Shown here: positions 45,742 through 55,668 of the stretch, one piece after another
Numbering within the stretch: position 1 is the stretch's first letter
Layout: the number at the start of each line of letters is the position of its first letter
NCBI RefSeq assembly: GCF_000317575.1
Contig: NC_019748.1
Location: 946,001-1,010,000 of the forward strand
Length of the DNA stretch: 64,000 nucleotides
Origin: Stanieria cyanosphaera PCC 7437
Lineage (GTDB): Bacteria > Cyanobacteriota > Cyanobacteriia > Cyanobacteriales > Xenococcaceae
Reading direction: 5' to 3'
Made by a program: the position numbers and the translations under genes
Notes under the pieces: generated by a model
The model's input: only the letters and a program-made list of their open reading frames with translations
What the model was told of the DNA's origin: nothing
Databases searched by the model: none

Positions 45742-47271
45742 ATGATGAATCAAGAGGGAAAATTTCGTTTAATTATTTTTAGTAGTCTTTTAATGTTGAT
45801 TAATGTCACTCCAGCCACAGCATCTTCAATCAGAAAAGTCCAAGATTATTCTTCTCAAATTCCCTCAGTTTCACAACTATCAGATGTCAGTCCTGATGAC
45901 TGGGCATATGAAGCATTACGTTCTTTAGTAGAGCGATATGGCTGTATTTCAGGTTTTCCCGATGGTTCTTATCGCGGGAATCAGACCTTGACTCGCAACG
46001 AATTTGCTGTCGCTCTTAATAATTGTTTACAAAATATTGAAAGTTTAGACACACAGATTGAGCGCGATACCTTAGCAACAATTCAACGTTTGCAATCGGA
46101 GTTTTCTCCTCAACTAACAAGATTAGGTAACAAGATAGAACAACTAGAAACTAGAGTCACAACTCTAGAAAACCAACAATTTTCACCCAACCTCGAACTC
46201 GAAGGCGAAGTGATTTTTGCACCATTGGTTGCTATTGGCGGAAACAAAGCTGATGGCAGTGGTGAATCGGTAGAGGAAAATGTGGCTTTAGGCAATCGTG
46301 TTCGTTTAACTCTAGAAAGTAGTTTTACTGGCAAAGATGAATTAAAAGTTCGTCTGCAATCACGTCAAGTTGCTGAATTGGAAGAAGTCACAGGCACACA
46401 AATGTCTAATTTAGGATTTGATGGTGATGATGGAGAACAATTTGAAATTGATGAATTAGGATATCAGTTTCTGCTTGGTCAACAAACTAGCATAACTCTC
46501 AGTACGGGAGGTGAAGGTTTAGGTGACTACGTTCCGACAGTTAGTCGTTGGTTTAGTGGTAGTAGCGATGGTTCTATTTCCACCTTTGGACGAGAAAATC
46601 CGATTCGTCGCCAAGGAGAAGGGGCGGGATTGGGAATATCTCACGATTTTAGCGATGCAATCAATTTTTCTACTGCTTATGTCGCTATTGATTCTGAAGA
46701 TCCAGAAGCGGGTCTTTTCTATGGCCCTTTTGCTGCGATCGCACAAGTTACTTTTACTCCCCTAGATTCCTTAGCTTTTAGCTTGACCTACACTAATTCT
46801 TACAACAGTTTTAATACGGGAACAGGTAGCAGACTAACAGGCAATCCTTTTAACGATAGTTCTGATGCTATCAAAGCTAATGCCTATGGAGCAGAGGCTG
46901 CGATCGCTATTACCCCTACTTTTAATATTGGCGGACGAATTGGTTATTTAGAAGCAAACGCCAAAGATTTATCAGAAAACCCCGAAGCAGATATTTTAAC
47001 TTGGACAGCCTTTTTAGCTCTGGAAGATGTTGGAACAGAAGGCAGTGTTGCAGGATTGATCTTTGGTCAACCGCCTAAAGTCATCGATAATAGTTTTGGT
47101 GAAGATTTTGAAGATCCAGACACTTCTTTACACATTGAAGCTTTTTATCAATTGCCACTCAATGATAATATTGCCATCACGCCTGGTATGTTTGTAATTA
47201 CTAATCCTGAGCATAACAGCAACAATGATACAATCTACATCGGTACGATCCGCACAACTTTCAGTTTTTAA
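45742..47271 (+). CDS. Iron uptake porin (SLH-OprB family), second copy
   Basis: A 509-residue outer-membrane porin. A signal peptide (FRLIIFSSLLMLINVTPATA) is followed by the SLH domain (DVSPDDWAYEALRSLVERYG, then GFPDGSYRGNQTLTRNEFAV), a coiled coil and an OprB barrel ending IGTIRTTFSF. It is a clear paralogue of the porin at 15225; the last ten residues are the same. It starts 23 bp after the kinase gene and closes the six-gene operon, unlike the first copy, which has its own Fur box. No Fur box is visible near this one. It may serve passage of the operon's product or a related solute (inference). Confidence 0.88.
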   Translation: MMNQEGKFRLIIFSSLLMLINVTPATASSIRKVQDYSSQIPSVSQLSDVSPDDWAYEALRSLVERYGCISGFPDGSYRGNQTLTRNEFAVALNNCLQNIESLDTQIERDTLATIQRLQSEFSPQLTRLGNKIEQLETRVTTLENQQFSPNLELEGEVIFAPLVAIGGNKADGSGESVEENVALGNRVRLTLESSFTGKDELKVRLQSRQVAELEEVTGTQMSNLGFDGDDGEQFEIDELGYQFLLGQQTSITLSTGGEGLGDYVPTVSRWFSGSSDGSISTFGRENPIRRQGEGAGLGISHDFSDAINFSTAYVAIDSEDPEAGLFYGPFAAIAQVTFTPLDSLAFSLTYTNSYNSFNTGTGSRLTGNPFNDSSDAIKANAYGAEAAIAITPTFNIGGRIGYLEANAKDLSENPEADILTWTAFLALEDVGTEGSVAGLIFGQPPKVIDNSFGEDFEDPDTSLHIEAFYQLPLNDNIAITPGMFVITNPEHNSNNDTIYIGTIRTTFSF

Positions 47272-47424
47272 TTGAATAAAGATAGCGTTTCTTATTAAGG
47301 TACACCAGTATTAGTTACCAGTTATCAATTAACAATTAACCATTAATAATCAACAAAAACCAGTCTCGAACGGATGTATCTCATAGAGCGTGAAAACTGC
47401 TATATTTTCTAAAGTGGTCAAAGA

Positions 47425-47844
47425 TCAAGGTAACCAACTTTTATCAAGTAATTTTGATTCTTCATAAGGACAATTGAGAGGAAATAAAGTTATTTTCATT
47501 CCTGTTTCTTCACTTGCCCATTCTTTTGCTTCGATGTAAGCTTCAGGAATTATTTCTGGTAATTTTCTTTTTAAAGATGGTTGTTGTTTCAAAAGTTTAG
47601 CAATACGATTGCGACTATTTATAATTGAGCCACGCCAACTACCGCATTGTAAAGAAGGTTGATATTCCCATTTCAATAAATGAGCAATTAAAACAATAAG
47701 ATAACTTTCTAGTTCTCTCTCATTGCTTTTATTCAAACCTTCTAATTCCTCGATTAAATATTCTATGTTTAATTCAGAAAAATTACGCGATCGCAATAGT
47801 TCAATTTGTTTATCTAAGCATAATTCGTAGCTTTCTTCAATCAT
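47425..47844 (-). CDS. DUF29 family protein
   Basis: A protein of about 139 residues with the DUF29 pattern common in cyanobacteria: LRSRNFSELNIEYLIEELEG and LESYLIVLIAHLLKWEYQPS, then a basic GSWRGSIINSRNRIAKLL. The function is unknown. These genes are often multi-copy and mobile. The ATG at 47844 is chosen; the ATG at 47886 adds 14 residues. It sits among repeats, with an unclear promoter. Confidence 0.8.
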   Translation of the reverse strand: MIEESYELCLDKQIELLRSRNFSELNIEYLIEELEGLNKSNERELESYLIVLIAHLLKWEYQPSLQCGSWRGSIINSRNRIAKLLKQQPSLKRKLPEIIPEAYIEAKEWASEETGMKITLFPLNCPYEESKLLDKSWLP

Positions 47845-47899
47845 GTTTTTTTTGATTACCAAACTTCTATTTAAGATCAAGTCCATTAATCCATCTAAA

Positions 47900-48216
47900 T
47901 AAACTTACTTGCTTCTAACTTGTCTTTTCCTCCTGCCTTCTGCCTTTGATCCTTCAGCTTCGCGCTATGGTTACAGACGTAACATGTTGCGGTGAGACCC
48001 TGCGCCACGCCAGTCGCTCCACTTGGGGATACCCCAAGACCGCGCTGGCTCACCTGCGGGCGCAAAGGAACGCTCACCAAGACACGTCTCTACTTTTTAC
48101 TTTTGTACAGACGTAACATGTTACGTCTCTACATTTTTACTTTTTACCTCCTGCCTTCCCCCACCAATAACATCACTATATTTAACAACAGTAGAGTGGG
48201 CAAATGCCCACCTTAG
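47900..48216. repeat. Cluster of several palindromic repeats
   Basis: Contains a partial GTAGAGACGT element interrupted by a nested hairpin (CTTGGGG-ATA-CCCCAAG near 48024-48040, flanked by GCGCCACGCCAGT and ACCGCGC), a full GTAGAGACGT palindrome (48105-48132), purine/pyrimidine tracts (CTCCTGCCTTC) and a GTGGGC/GCCCAC stem (48191-48216). No gene is visible. It appears to be a nested-insertion site. Confidence 0.7.
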
Positions 48217-48230
48217 GAATTAATTTTGTT

Positions 48231-50648
48231 TTAACGTTGCCAATGTTGTTCTAACAATTCTTTCGCCCTTGGCTTATAAATCAAATAAAACAAAGCTTCA
48301 ATGTAACGCAACAAGTCTTCTCGCTTTTCTTTAGAAGTATAATTCCAAAAACCATAAATACGAGCTAAAGAAAGCAATTTAGTAGTGTGAATTTTCCAGG
48401 TATAGGTACTATAAACCCTTTCGATACCTTGATTAGATATTTCATGCCAATAATCGGGGTTTTGATCACATTTAGAAACAAATTCTAAGATTTTACTAGC
48501 GGTTTCTTCTAAATTCGTGGGATTAATATAAAAACCATTAATTCCGTCTTGAATAATTTCTAATGGGCCACCAAACTGAGTGCCAAAGGTAGGTAAACCA
48601 GAAATCATTGCTTCTAAAATAGTCAAACCAAAGGCTTCAAATAAAGCAGGTTGAACAAATACCCCTCTGCGGTCAGCAATTACTCGATAAATTTCGCCTG
48701 AGTCACTCTTGGGTAAACGAAGACCTAACCATCGCATCTTACCATGTAGGTTATGTTGTTCAATGATGCGATACATTTTTTCAATTTCTTCTCGTTCCTC
48801 ATTATCCTGAGTTTCTGCCCCATGAATTTTGCCTGCTACTAAAATGAGGTTACAACGTTCTTGTAATTCTGGTGAATTAGCAAAACATTCTGCCAAACCC
48901 GTCAGGTTTTTAATGCGGTCTAGTCTTGCCATTGAAAAGAGTGGGCGTTTACCAGGATCTTCTAACTTACCAAAGATAAAACTAGGGTCTTCTGTGCTAA
49001 AAAGTAATTCTTCTAATTTTTCTATTTTAGAAGGAGGGCGATCCTCGCTACGAGTATAGGGGAAGTAAACGTTCTCGTTAACTCCTGGAGGAACGATATT
49101 AAACTTGGGTGAAAATAATTCAATGCCATTAACAACGTGATACAAATCTGGCATGGTGAAATTATCGTAGGATTCGTATTGTCCTACGCTATCACTTCTG
49201 CCAGCAATTTCCTGATATGTACTGCTAATAATACAATTAGCAGCATTCATAGCAATTAAATCGGCGGTAAATTGTAGAGAAAAATGATAGTTAGGTTCTA
49301 AGTCTTGCCAGTACAAGTTACTAAATAAATATTTAGACTTCTCTAAGGCATGGGCAATCGTAAACTGAGTAACTTTTAATCTGCGGGCAAGTAGAAAAGA
49401 AACCAGGTTTCCATCAGAATAATTACCAATAATTAAATCGGGAATACCTCGAAATTCTTGATAGAGTTCTTTTTCGGCATCGACAGCGTAGGTTTCTAAA
49501 TAAGGCCAAATTTCAAAACGAGAAATCCAATTTTGAGTCATGTTGGGGTTGAATTCTCGCAACGGTACACGCAAAATCCAACCGTTGTCTGTACCGTGAA
49601 CTTTTTCTAATCGTTCGTTACAACGAGTTCCATCACTATTGGGGATCAGACGAGTGAGAATGATAACTTTGGGTTCAATGTTGAGACTATCTAAACCAGC
49701 TAAAGAAATATCTTCTTGTAGTTGTTTTTCTAGACTTCTTGCTTGATCCAGGACATAAACTACTTGTCCACCAGTGTCAGGACGACCTAAAACTCCTTCT
49801 TGGGCAAACCATCCATGAACCGATACCAACACGATCCGAAAGATCATGGGAATACGAGAGAGGAAATCTTCTAGAACTTTGTAGTCGGGAGAGTCAATTA
49901 ACTCGTCAAGAATTTCTAAGGTTTCTCTTACTCTACCTGCCGTGTTACCCCAACCCGGTTCAAAACCAAAATTTTGTAATTCAAAGCGGAATTCTTCATA
50001 AGGTTTGGATTTAGGAAATCCACTGACTAGATTTAAAGCTTGTTTAATGCGATCGCTTAATTGTTTGCGGTCTTTGATTCTACCGTTAATTAGTAGAGTA
50101 TTGCCGTTATAACTATGAAGACTTAAAAAGCTATAAAGGGCTTCTAACCATTGATTCGGGTCTTGAAAGATTTTACTAGAAAGATAACGATTGAGAAATT
50201 GTACCCCTCTGCCAATATTTTTAGGGTCGCGGATCGTTGGTGAATAATCATAAAATGGTCGAAAATCGATCTCAAAGACATCTCCTTCGTCAGGATGAAA
50301 ATGATTAACAAAGCGATCGCGTGTATCTAGTAGCTGTTGCACTGTCATCGCTTCGTAGTTTAAATCTTCAAAAATCCGATAAGCTTCTTGTTGGGCGATT
50401 TTGGGACGGATAATCAGACAAATGCTTTCTTTTTCGAGAATTATCTCTTGTGTGTAGTAAATTAACTTTCCTAAGTTAGAAGAAAAATATGGCTGTGCTT
50501 CGCTTTTTGTAGTGCTAAATGAATCAAAGGAACTTAAAATTTCATTACGCAATAAATATCGCTGGTCAGATTCTTGTAACTGACTGATAAATTCTCTTAA
50601 ATTATTTTTTTCTTCAGAATTTAAAACTGCTTCAATCAAATAGGACAT
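48231..50648 (-). CDS. susA: Sucrose synthase
   Basis: An 805-residue enzyme of full family length. The N-terminal regulatory part is followed by the GT-B core with MIFRIVLVSVHGWFAQEGVL, GRPDTGGQVVYVLDQARSLE, and the C-terminal GT4 segment LFEAFGLTILEAMISGLPTF. It reversibly cleaves sucrose with a nucleoside diphosphate to give NDP-glucose and fructose, linking sucrose to glycogen and polysaccharide supply. The minimal SPS gene at 22993 supplies the synthetic side. Monocistronic, with a repeat cluster at its 3' end. Confidence 0.95.
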   Translation of the reverse strand: MSYLIEAVLNSEEKNNLREFISQLQESDQRYLLRNEILSSFDSFSTTKSEAQPYFSSNLGKLIYYTQEIILEKESICLIIRPKIAQQEAYRIFEDLNYEAMTVQQLLDTRDRFVNHFHPDEGDVFEIDFRPFYDYSPTIRDPKNIGRGVQFLNRYLSSKIFQDPNQWLEALYSFLSLHSYNGNTLLINGRIKDRKQLSDRIKQALNLVSGFPKSKPYEEFRFELQNFGFEPGWGNTAGRVRETLEILDELIDSPDYKVLEDFLSRIPMIFRIVLVSVHGWFAQEGVLGRPDTGGQVVYVLDQARSLEKQLQEDISLAGLDSLNIEPKVIILTRLIPNSDGTRCNERLEKVHGTDNGWILRVPLREFNPNMTQNWISRFEIWPYLETYAVDAEKELYQEFRGIPDLIIGNYSDGNLVSFLLARRLKVTQFTIAHALEKSKYLFSNLYWQDLEPNYHFSLQFTADLIAMNAANCIISSTYQEIAGRSDSVGQYESYDNFTMPDLYHVVNGIELFSPKFNIVPPGVNENVYFPYTRSEDRPPSKIEKLEELLFSTEDPSFIFGKLEDPGKRPLFSMARLDRIKNLTGLAECFANSPELQERCNLILVAGKIHGAETQDNEEREEIEKMYRIIEQHNLHGKMRWLGLRLPKSDSGEIYRVIADRRGVFVQPALFEAFGLTILEAMISGLPTFGTQFGGPLEIIQDGINGFYINPTNLEETASKILEFVSKCDQNPDYWHEISNQGIERVYSTYTWKIHTTKLLSLARIYGFWNYTSKEKREDLLRYIEALFYLIYKPRAKELLEQHWQR

Positions 50649-51480
50649 AAATTATTGCTTCCTTAGTTTACTGCTTACAAATCTATTGAGGTCTTAATTC
50701 AAATATGGAGAGATTTGAATTTTTTCTAGTTTAAGTTTTGTTTCTTAATTTATCTTATTGATCAAGCTGCATAATTCTATCTCAGGAAAGAAAAACAGCT
50801 TAAAAAATCAAAAAATAAACGCTCATTAAGTCCAACTATATCTAAACAGATTCTACATCCTCAAAAAGATATGGGATTGTTTAATATTTTCTTCAATCTA
50901 AATCAGTTCAACCAAAGCGATCGCTTAGTTTTTTGTATTTATATATACTAAGAAAATTGACCTCTTGATGCAAATTGTTATCTAGCAGACATCTTAATTC
51001 TTGATGACCGTTTAGCACTTAGAAAATTTGAACTACGATCAGATGTACTTTAGCAGACATAAATATTTTAGCTTTTTTAAGCGATTATTAATTATATCAA
51101 AATATTTAAACAAATTTCTTAATTTACTATTAAAATTAACTAAATATTACTAAAAAAGTTTCAGAATTTTGGATTAATAAAATTTGAATAATTTTTTGTT
51201 TGATTTTTTGTAAAGAAATCTTCCCTCATCCAACAACAACCTGTTAATCTATTAATTGTAAGACAACTGAATCACCAAGAAAAACAGCTAAAAACAACTC
51301 AATAAATTGTCGAAGCAATCTAATTAATGGGTTATTTTTTAATAGTTATTCGCCAAACAAAAGAGATTTTGTAGAGATAATTTCTCAAGTAGGTTAGTAA
51401 TCAAAAGTTTGAAAACTGTGCGATCACGAAGTGCCTCAGCTTCGCTGAGATCGCGCTTTGACTCAAAAGGGGAAGCTTTT
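50649..51480. other. Divergent region between susA and ppsA
   Basis: An 830-bp AT-rich region holding both promoters. TAGCAGACAT occurs twice (near 50983 and 51052). Close to ppsA lies the palindromic element 51420-51454, probably in the 5' leader. No gene is visible. Confidence 0.5.
51420..51454. repeat. Palindromic repeat in the ppsA leader
   Basis: Hairpin CTCAGC-TTC-GCTGAG. Matches the element inside the HtrA-like gene (20018-20052) at 29 of 35 positions. It ends about 26 bases before the ppsA ATG and could affect translation. Confidence 0.75.
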
Positions 51481-53985
51481 ATGATTAATATCGCTACAGA
51501 CAAGCACCAATCAACCAACAAAGAAATATCTTTTGTGCTGTGGTTTGAAGAAGTAGGCATTCAAGATATTCCTTTAGTTGGAGGCAAAAACGCTTCATTA
51601 GGGGAAATGATTCAACAACTCACTCCCAAGGGAGTGAATGTTCCTACAGGATTTGCTACTACTGCTTATGCTTATCGTTATTTTATTACTCAAGCAGAAT
51701 TAGAGCCAAAATTAAGGCAGATTTTTGCTGATTTAGATGTAGACGATGTTAACAATCTGCGAATTAGAGGTAAACAAGCTAGAGCGTTAATTCTTAATAC
51801 TCCTTTTCCAGAAGAATTAGAATTAGCTATTTCTACGGCTTATTTTAAACTTTGTGAACGCTATGGAGCGAGAGCCGATTTTTGCGATCGCTTTGACTCC
51901 GAATATCGAGATAAATGTCGAGAATTCAGTTACGATGTCGATGTCGCTGTCCGTTCTAGTGCCACGGCTGAAGACTTACCCGATGCTAGTTTTGCAGGAC
52001 AACAAGAAACCTATCTCAACGTCAACGGAGTTAAAAACGTCCTAGAATCGTGTCATAAATGTTTTGCTTCTATTTTTACAGACCGAGCTATTTCCTATCG
52101 AACGATTAAAGGTTTCGATCATTTTGACATTGCTCTCTCCGTCGGCGTACAAAAGATGGTGCGGTCAGATCTTGCCTCTTCTGGGGTCATGTTTTCGATT
52201 GATACCGAAACAGGTTTTAAAAACGCTGCCTTAGTCACTGCTGCTTATGGATTAGGCGAAAATGTTGTTCAAGGCGCAGTCAACCCCGATGAATTCTTTG
52301 TCTTTAAACCTACTCTACAACAAGGTTTTCAGCCCATTCTATCCAAACGATTGGGTAGCAAAGAAATCAAAATGATTTACGATGTGGGAGGCACCAAATT
52401 AACGAAAAATGTTTCTGTCTCTGAGTCCGAAAGATGCAAGTATGCTATTAGCGATGAAGAAGTTCTAACCCTAGCCAAATGGGCTTGTATTATTGAAGAC
52501 CATTATTCCCAAGTCCGTAATACTTACACCCCAATGGACATCGAATGGGCAAAGGATGGACAAACAGGAGAACTCTTTATCGTCCAAGCTCGTCCCGAAA
52601 CTGTCCAATCCCAAAAAACGGAAAATGTTCTACGCAACTATAAGTTAAACGGAACGAGTAACGTTTTAGTTACTGGACGTGCAGTTGGAGAAAGTATCGG
52701 ACAAGGATCGGCTCGTGTTATTTTAGACGTTCACAAAATCGATCAATTCCAACCAGGAGAAGTTTTAGTCACCAATAGAACCGATCCTGACTGGGAACCG
52801 ATCATGAAAAAAGCCAGTGCGATCGTCACCAACCAAGGCGGAAGAACCTGTCACGCTGCTATTATTGCCCGTGAAATGGGAATACCTGCGATCGTTGGTT
52901 GCAGTACCGCAACAGGCAACATTAAAACTGGTCAACCTGTAACTGTATCCTGTTCCGAAGGAGAAGAAGGCAAAGTTTATGAAGGTTTAGTTCCCTTTGA
53001 AGTAGAAGAAACTAAACTAGATAACTTACCGCAACTGCGTACCCAAATTTTGATGAATATTGGCAACCCTGAAGAAGCCTTTAGTTTAGCTGCAATTCCC
53101 TGTGACGGAGTTGGTTTAGCCAGACTAGAGTTTATTATTGCCAATCACATCAAAGTCCATCCTCTAGCTTTGATGCACTTCGCTCAATTAGAAGATACCT
53201 GCGTTAAACACGAAATTGCCCAACTAACTCGTCTTTATGACCATAAACCTGATTTCTTCGTTGATAAATTGACCCAAGGTATTGGTAATATTGCAGCAGC
53301 ATTTTATCCCAAACCTGTAATTGTCAGGATGTCGGACTTCAAGAGTAATGAATATGCTAATCTTCTCGGTGGCAAACAATTTGAACCCAAAGAAGAAAAC
53401 CCGATGATTGGTTGGCGTGGCGCATCTCGTTACTACGATCCAAAATACAATCAAGCTTTTGGTTTGGAATGTCAGGCACTCAAACGAGTTCGAGACGAAA
53501 TGGGTTTAACTAATCTAATCCCGATGATTCCTTTCTGTCGGACTCCCGATGAAGGACGTAAAGTTCTCGAAGAAATGGCAAAATACGGCTTGAAACGAGG
53601 TGAAAACGAGTTACAAATTTACGTCATGTGCGAAGTACCCAGTAACGTCATCCTCGCGGATGAATTCAGTGAAATCTTTGACGGTTTCTCGATTGGTTCA
53701 AACGATCTAACTCAATTAACTCTAGGATTAGACCGAGATTCTGCGTTAGTTGCTCATATTTTTGACGAACGCAACCAAGCAGTTAAACAAATGGTCAGGA
53801 TGGTAATTGAAAAAGCGAAGAAAAATGGTCGTAAAATCGGTATTTGCGGTCAAGCACCTAGTGATTATCCAGAATTTGCTCGTTTCTTAGTTGAATTGGG
53901 TATTGATTCGATTAGTTTGAATCCTGATTCTGTCTTGAAAACTTATCTAGATCTTGCGGAGGTAGAATCGAAAGTTCAAAATTAA
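51481..53985 (+). CDS. ppsA: Phosphoenolpyruvate synthase
   Basis: An 834-residue enzyme. The N-terminal ATP-binding domain has VPLVGGKNASLGEMIQQL-like residues (written IPLVGGKNASLGEM) and DLPDASFAGQQETYLN. The central phosphohistidine domain has GGRTCHAAIIAREMGIPAIV with His458, and the C-terminal PEP-utilising barrel carries LARLEFIIANHI and FSIGSNDLTQLTLGLDRDS. It makes PEP from pyruvate and ATP. The ATG at 51481 (GGGGAAG upstream) is chosen; an upstream GTG-like frame runs through the repeat and is not conserved. Confidence 0.93.
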   Translation: MINIATDKHQSTNKEISFVLWFEEVGIQDIPLVGGKNASLGEMIQQLTPKGVNVPTGFATTAYAYRYFITQAELEPKLRQIFADLDVDDVNNLRIRGKQARALILNTPFPEELELAISTAYFKLCERYGARADFCDRFDSEYRDKCREFSYDVDVAVRSSATAEDLPDASFAGQQETYLNVNGVKNVLESCHKCFASIFTDRAISYRTIKGFDHFDIALSVGVQKMVRSDLASSGVMFSIDTETGFKNAALVTAAYGLGENVVQGAVNPDEFFVFKPTLQQGFQPILSKRLGSKEIKMIYDVGGTKLTKNVSVSESERCKYAISDEEVLTLAKWACIIEDHYSQVRNTYTPMDIEWAKDGQTGELFIVQARPETVQSQKTENVLRNYKLNGTSNVLVTGRAVGESIGQGSARVILDVHKIDQFQPGEVLVTNRTDPDWEPIMKKASAIVTNQGGRTCHAAIIAREMGIPAIVGCSTATGNIKTGQPVTVSCSEGEEGKVYEGLVPFEVEETKLDNLPQLRTQILMNIGNPEEAFSLAAIPCDGVGLARLEFIIANHIKVHPLALMHFAQLEDTCVKHEIAQLTRLYDHKPDFFVDKLTQGIGNIAAAFYPKPVIVRMSDFKSNEYANLLGGKQFEPKEENPMIGWRGASRYYDPKYNQAFGLECQALKRVRDEMGLTNLIPMIPFCRTPDEGRKVLEEMAKYGLKRGENELQIYVMCEVPSNVILADEFSEIFDGFSIGSNDLTQLTLGLDRDSALVAHIFDERNQAVKQMVRMVIEKAKKNGRKIGICGQAPSDYPEFARFLVELGIDSISLNPDSVLKTYLDLAEVESKVQN

Positions 53986-54016
53986 AACTGAAGTAATTCT
54001 CAATAATTGAGATTGG

Positions 54017-54044
54017 GTAGAGGTAATTCATGAATTGCCTCTAC
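54017..54044. repeat. Palindrome between convergent ppsA and cdsA
   Basis: GTAGAGGTAATTCA and TGAATTGCCTCTAC pair with one mismatch around the centre. It may act as terminator for both genes. The AATTCATGAATT core recurs at 2213. Confidence 0.8.
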
Positions 54045-54078
54045 ATTATTAAATAATACAGAAATTACAAATAACTGT

Positions 54079-54954
54079 TCAATTAGCAAGTAAAGGTAAT
54101 AATAAAGTTACAAAATAATAAACTAAAGGAGCAGTAAACACATAACTATCAGTACGATCTAAAATACCTCCATGCCCAGGAATTAATTGCCCCGAATCTT
54201 TAACCCCTGCATCTCGCTTCATCATTGATTCAGTTAAATCTCCTAAAAGACTAGAAATCCCAATTAATGTCCCTAACAACAAACCACTAAACTGCCAAGC
54301 AGGTAAATGAAAATACCAAGCACCCACTTCCGCCACTATTAAACTACCTAGTACACCAAAAATAGCCCCTTCTACGGTTTTTTTAGGACTGATTTCTGAT
54401 AATCTAGTACGACCAAAATGTTTTCCCATTGTATAAGCACCAATATCTGCTGCCCAAATACAAGCCATGACTAAAAACGTGAGCGTTAAAGCAAAAGGAA
54501 ATTTACTAGGATCTGTCCAAGAATCAGGCCAATATCCATCAAAAGGAAGATTACTGTTACTAATTGTATTGGGTAAACTGACTCGCAAACGTACCCAATA
54601 ACTAGGAAGATATCCGCCATAAAATAAACCCAAAATCGAGCTAGAAATATCTGCGATCGTCGCTATTTTAGGTTGAAAGAGTAAGTAAAAACAAATAAAA
54701 GTCCCTGCTAAGGGAAACATTGCATCAGTTAAATTAGGGGCAACAGCAGCAGTAATTAGCAGTAACTGAGAGACTACTAAAGTCGTTTTGGCAGCAGGTT
54801 CAATTCCCTTAGCTCGAACCAAGCGAAAATATTCCAGTTGGGCTAAAAAAATTAAAATACCAATACCTAGACTAAAATACCATCCGCCTAGAACAATCAT
54901 TCCTAGAGCTAGAGCGATCGCTACTATTCCACTCAAAACACGAGACCAAAGCAT
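54079..54954 (-). CDS. cdsA: Phosphatidate cytidylyltransferase
   Basis: A 291-residue membrane enzyme with about eight hydrophobic segments. The CDP-diglyceride synthetase signature is present: RLSEISPKKTVEGAIFGVLG, followed by LTESMMKRDAGVKDSGQLIP and GHGGILDRTDSYVFTAPLVY. It makes CDP-diacylglycerol from phosphatidic acid and CTP for phosphatidylglycerol synthesis, which thylakoids require. It is upstream of nothing on its strand; cbiT lies 120 bp to its right in the same direction. Confidence 0.95.
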   Translation of the reverse strand: MLWSRVLSGIVAIALALGMIVLGGWYFSLGIGILIFLAQLEYFRLVRAKGIEPAAKTTLVVSQLLLITAAVAPNLTDAMFPLAGTFICFYLLFQPKIATIADISSSILGLFYGGYLPSYWVRLRVSLPNTISNSNLPFDGYWPDSWTDPSKFPFALTLTFLVMACIWAADIGAYTMGKHFGRTRLSEISPKKTVEGAIFGVLGSLIVAEVGAWYFHLPAWQFSGLLLGTLIGISSLLGDLTESMMKRDAGVKDSGQLIPGHGGILDRTDSYVFTAPLVYYFVTLLLPLLAN

Positions 54955-55077
54955 AGGGATATTTAACCAACGACCGCTAAATTAAGTGCGGTAAAAGTTA
55001 AGAGAATTATTAGAAAAGGTTAACAAATTACTGATATATCTTAAGCACAATTTTTGCTAAATCCGAAATTCTTTAAC

Positions 55078-55668
55078 TTATAATTTTTCTCCGCTTAAAA
55101 TAAACATCGGATTAACTGCTGCAAAAACTTGATGAATCCCGCGAGTTTCTAAACGATTGACTGCTGATTGGACTACTTCAATGTTACGCGCTTGCAATTG
55201 AGCTAAACCTTCAGAAATAGTATATAAGCTTTCTAGGTTACTTGCTGTAGCTACAATTCTTCCTCCTGGCTGTAAGTATTCCCAAGCTTGTAAAATAATA
55301 TCCTTAATTGGTTTACCTCCTTCAAGACAAATCCTATCTGGTAAAGGGGCTAATTTTTGTAAACAATCAGGCGCACTACCTTCAATAACTTGAATATTAT
55401 TGACATCAAACAGATTGCAGTTTCTTTTGATCAAATTAGCTACTTCTTCATCTCTTTCTACGGCAATAATTTTTCCTTGAGGACAAAGTAAACCAATTTC
55501 TACAGGAATAGTACCTGTACCTGCTCCAATATCCCACAAGACGGAATCAGGTTTCATTCTGAGTGAAGAAATTAACAGCAATCTCACTTCTCTTTTACTT
55601 AGAGGAATGCCAGGTAATTGCTCAAATAAGTTATCAGGAATACCGGGAGTATTATAAGGCCAAAGCAT
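55078..55668 (-). CDS. cbiT: Cobalt-precorrin-6B C15-methyltransferase, decarboxylating (CbiT)
   Basis: A 196-residue class-I methyltransferase. The SAM-binding motif I is VLWDIGAGTGTIPVEIGLLC, with IIAVERDEEVANLIKRNCN as motif II. The opening GIPDNLFEQLPGIPLSKREV is typical of CbiT, the C-terminal half of the CbiE/CbiT (CobL) enzyme of cobalamin synthesis. A free-standing CbiT implies that CbiE is encoded elsewhere. The 3' neighbour is cdsA, unrelated in function. The right flank is a repeat cluster. Confidence 0.88.
   Translation of the reverse strand: MLWPYNTPGIPDNLFEQLPGIPLSKREVRLLLISSLRMKPDSVLWDIGAGTGTIPVEIGLLCPQGKIIAVERDEEVANLIKRNCNLFDVNNIQVIEGSAPDCLQKLAPLPDRICLEGGKPIKDIILQAWEYLQPGGRIVATASNLESLYTISEGLAQLQARNIEVVQSAVNRLETRGIHQVFAAVNPMFILSGEKL

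Noticed and set aside
51409-51480. N-terminal extension of PpsA (RSRSASASLRSRFD)
   Set aside because: It is encoded by a palindromic repeat, and the conserved protein starts after the ATG at 51481, which has its own ribosome-binding site.
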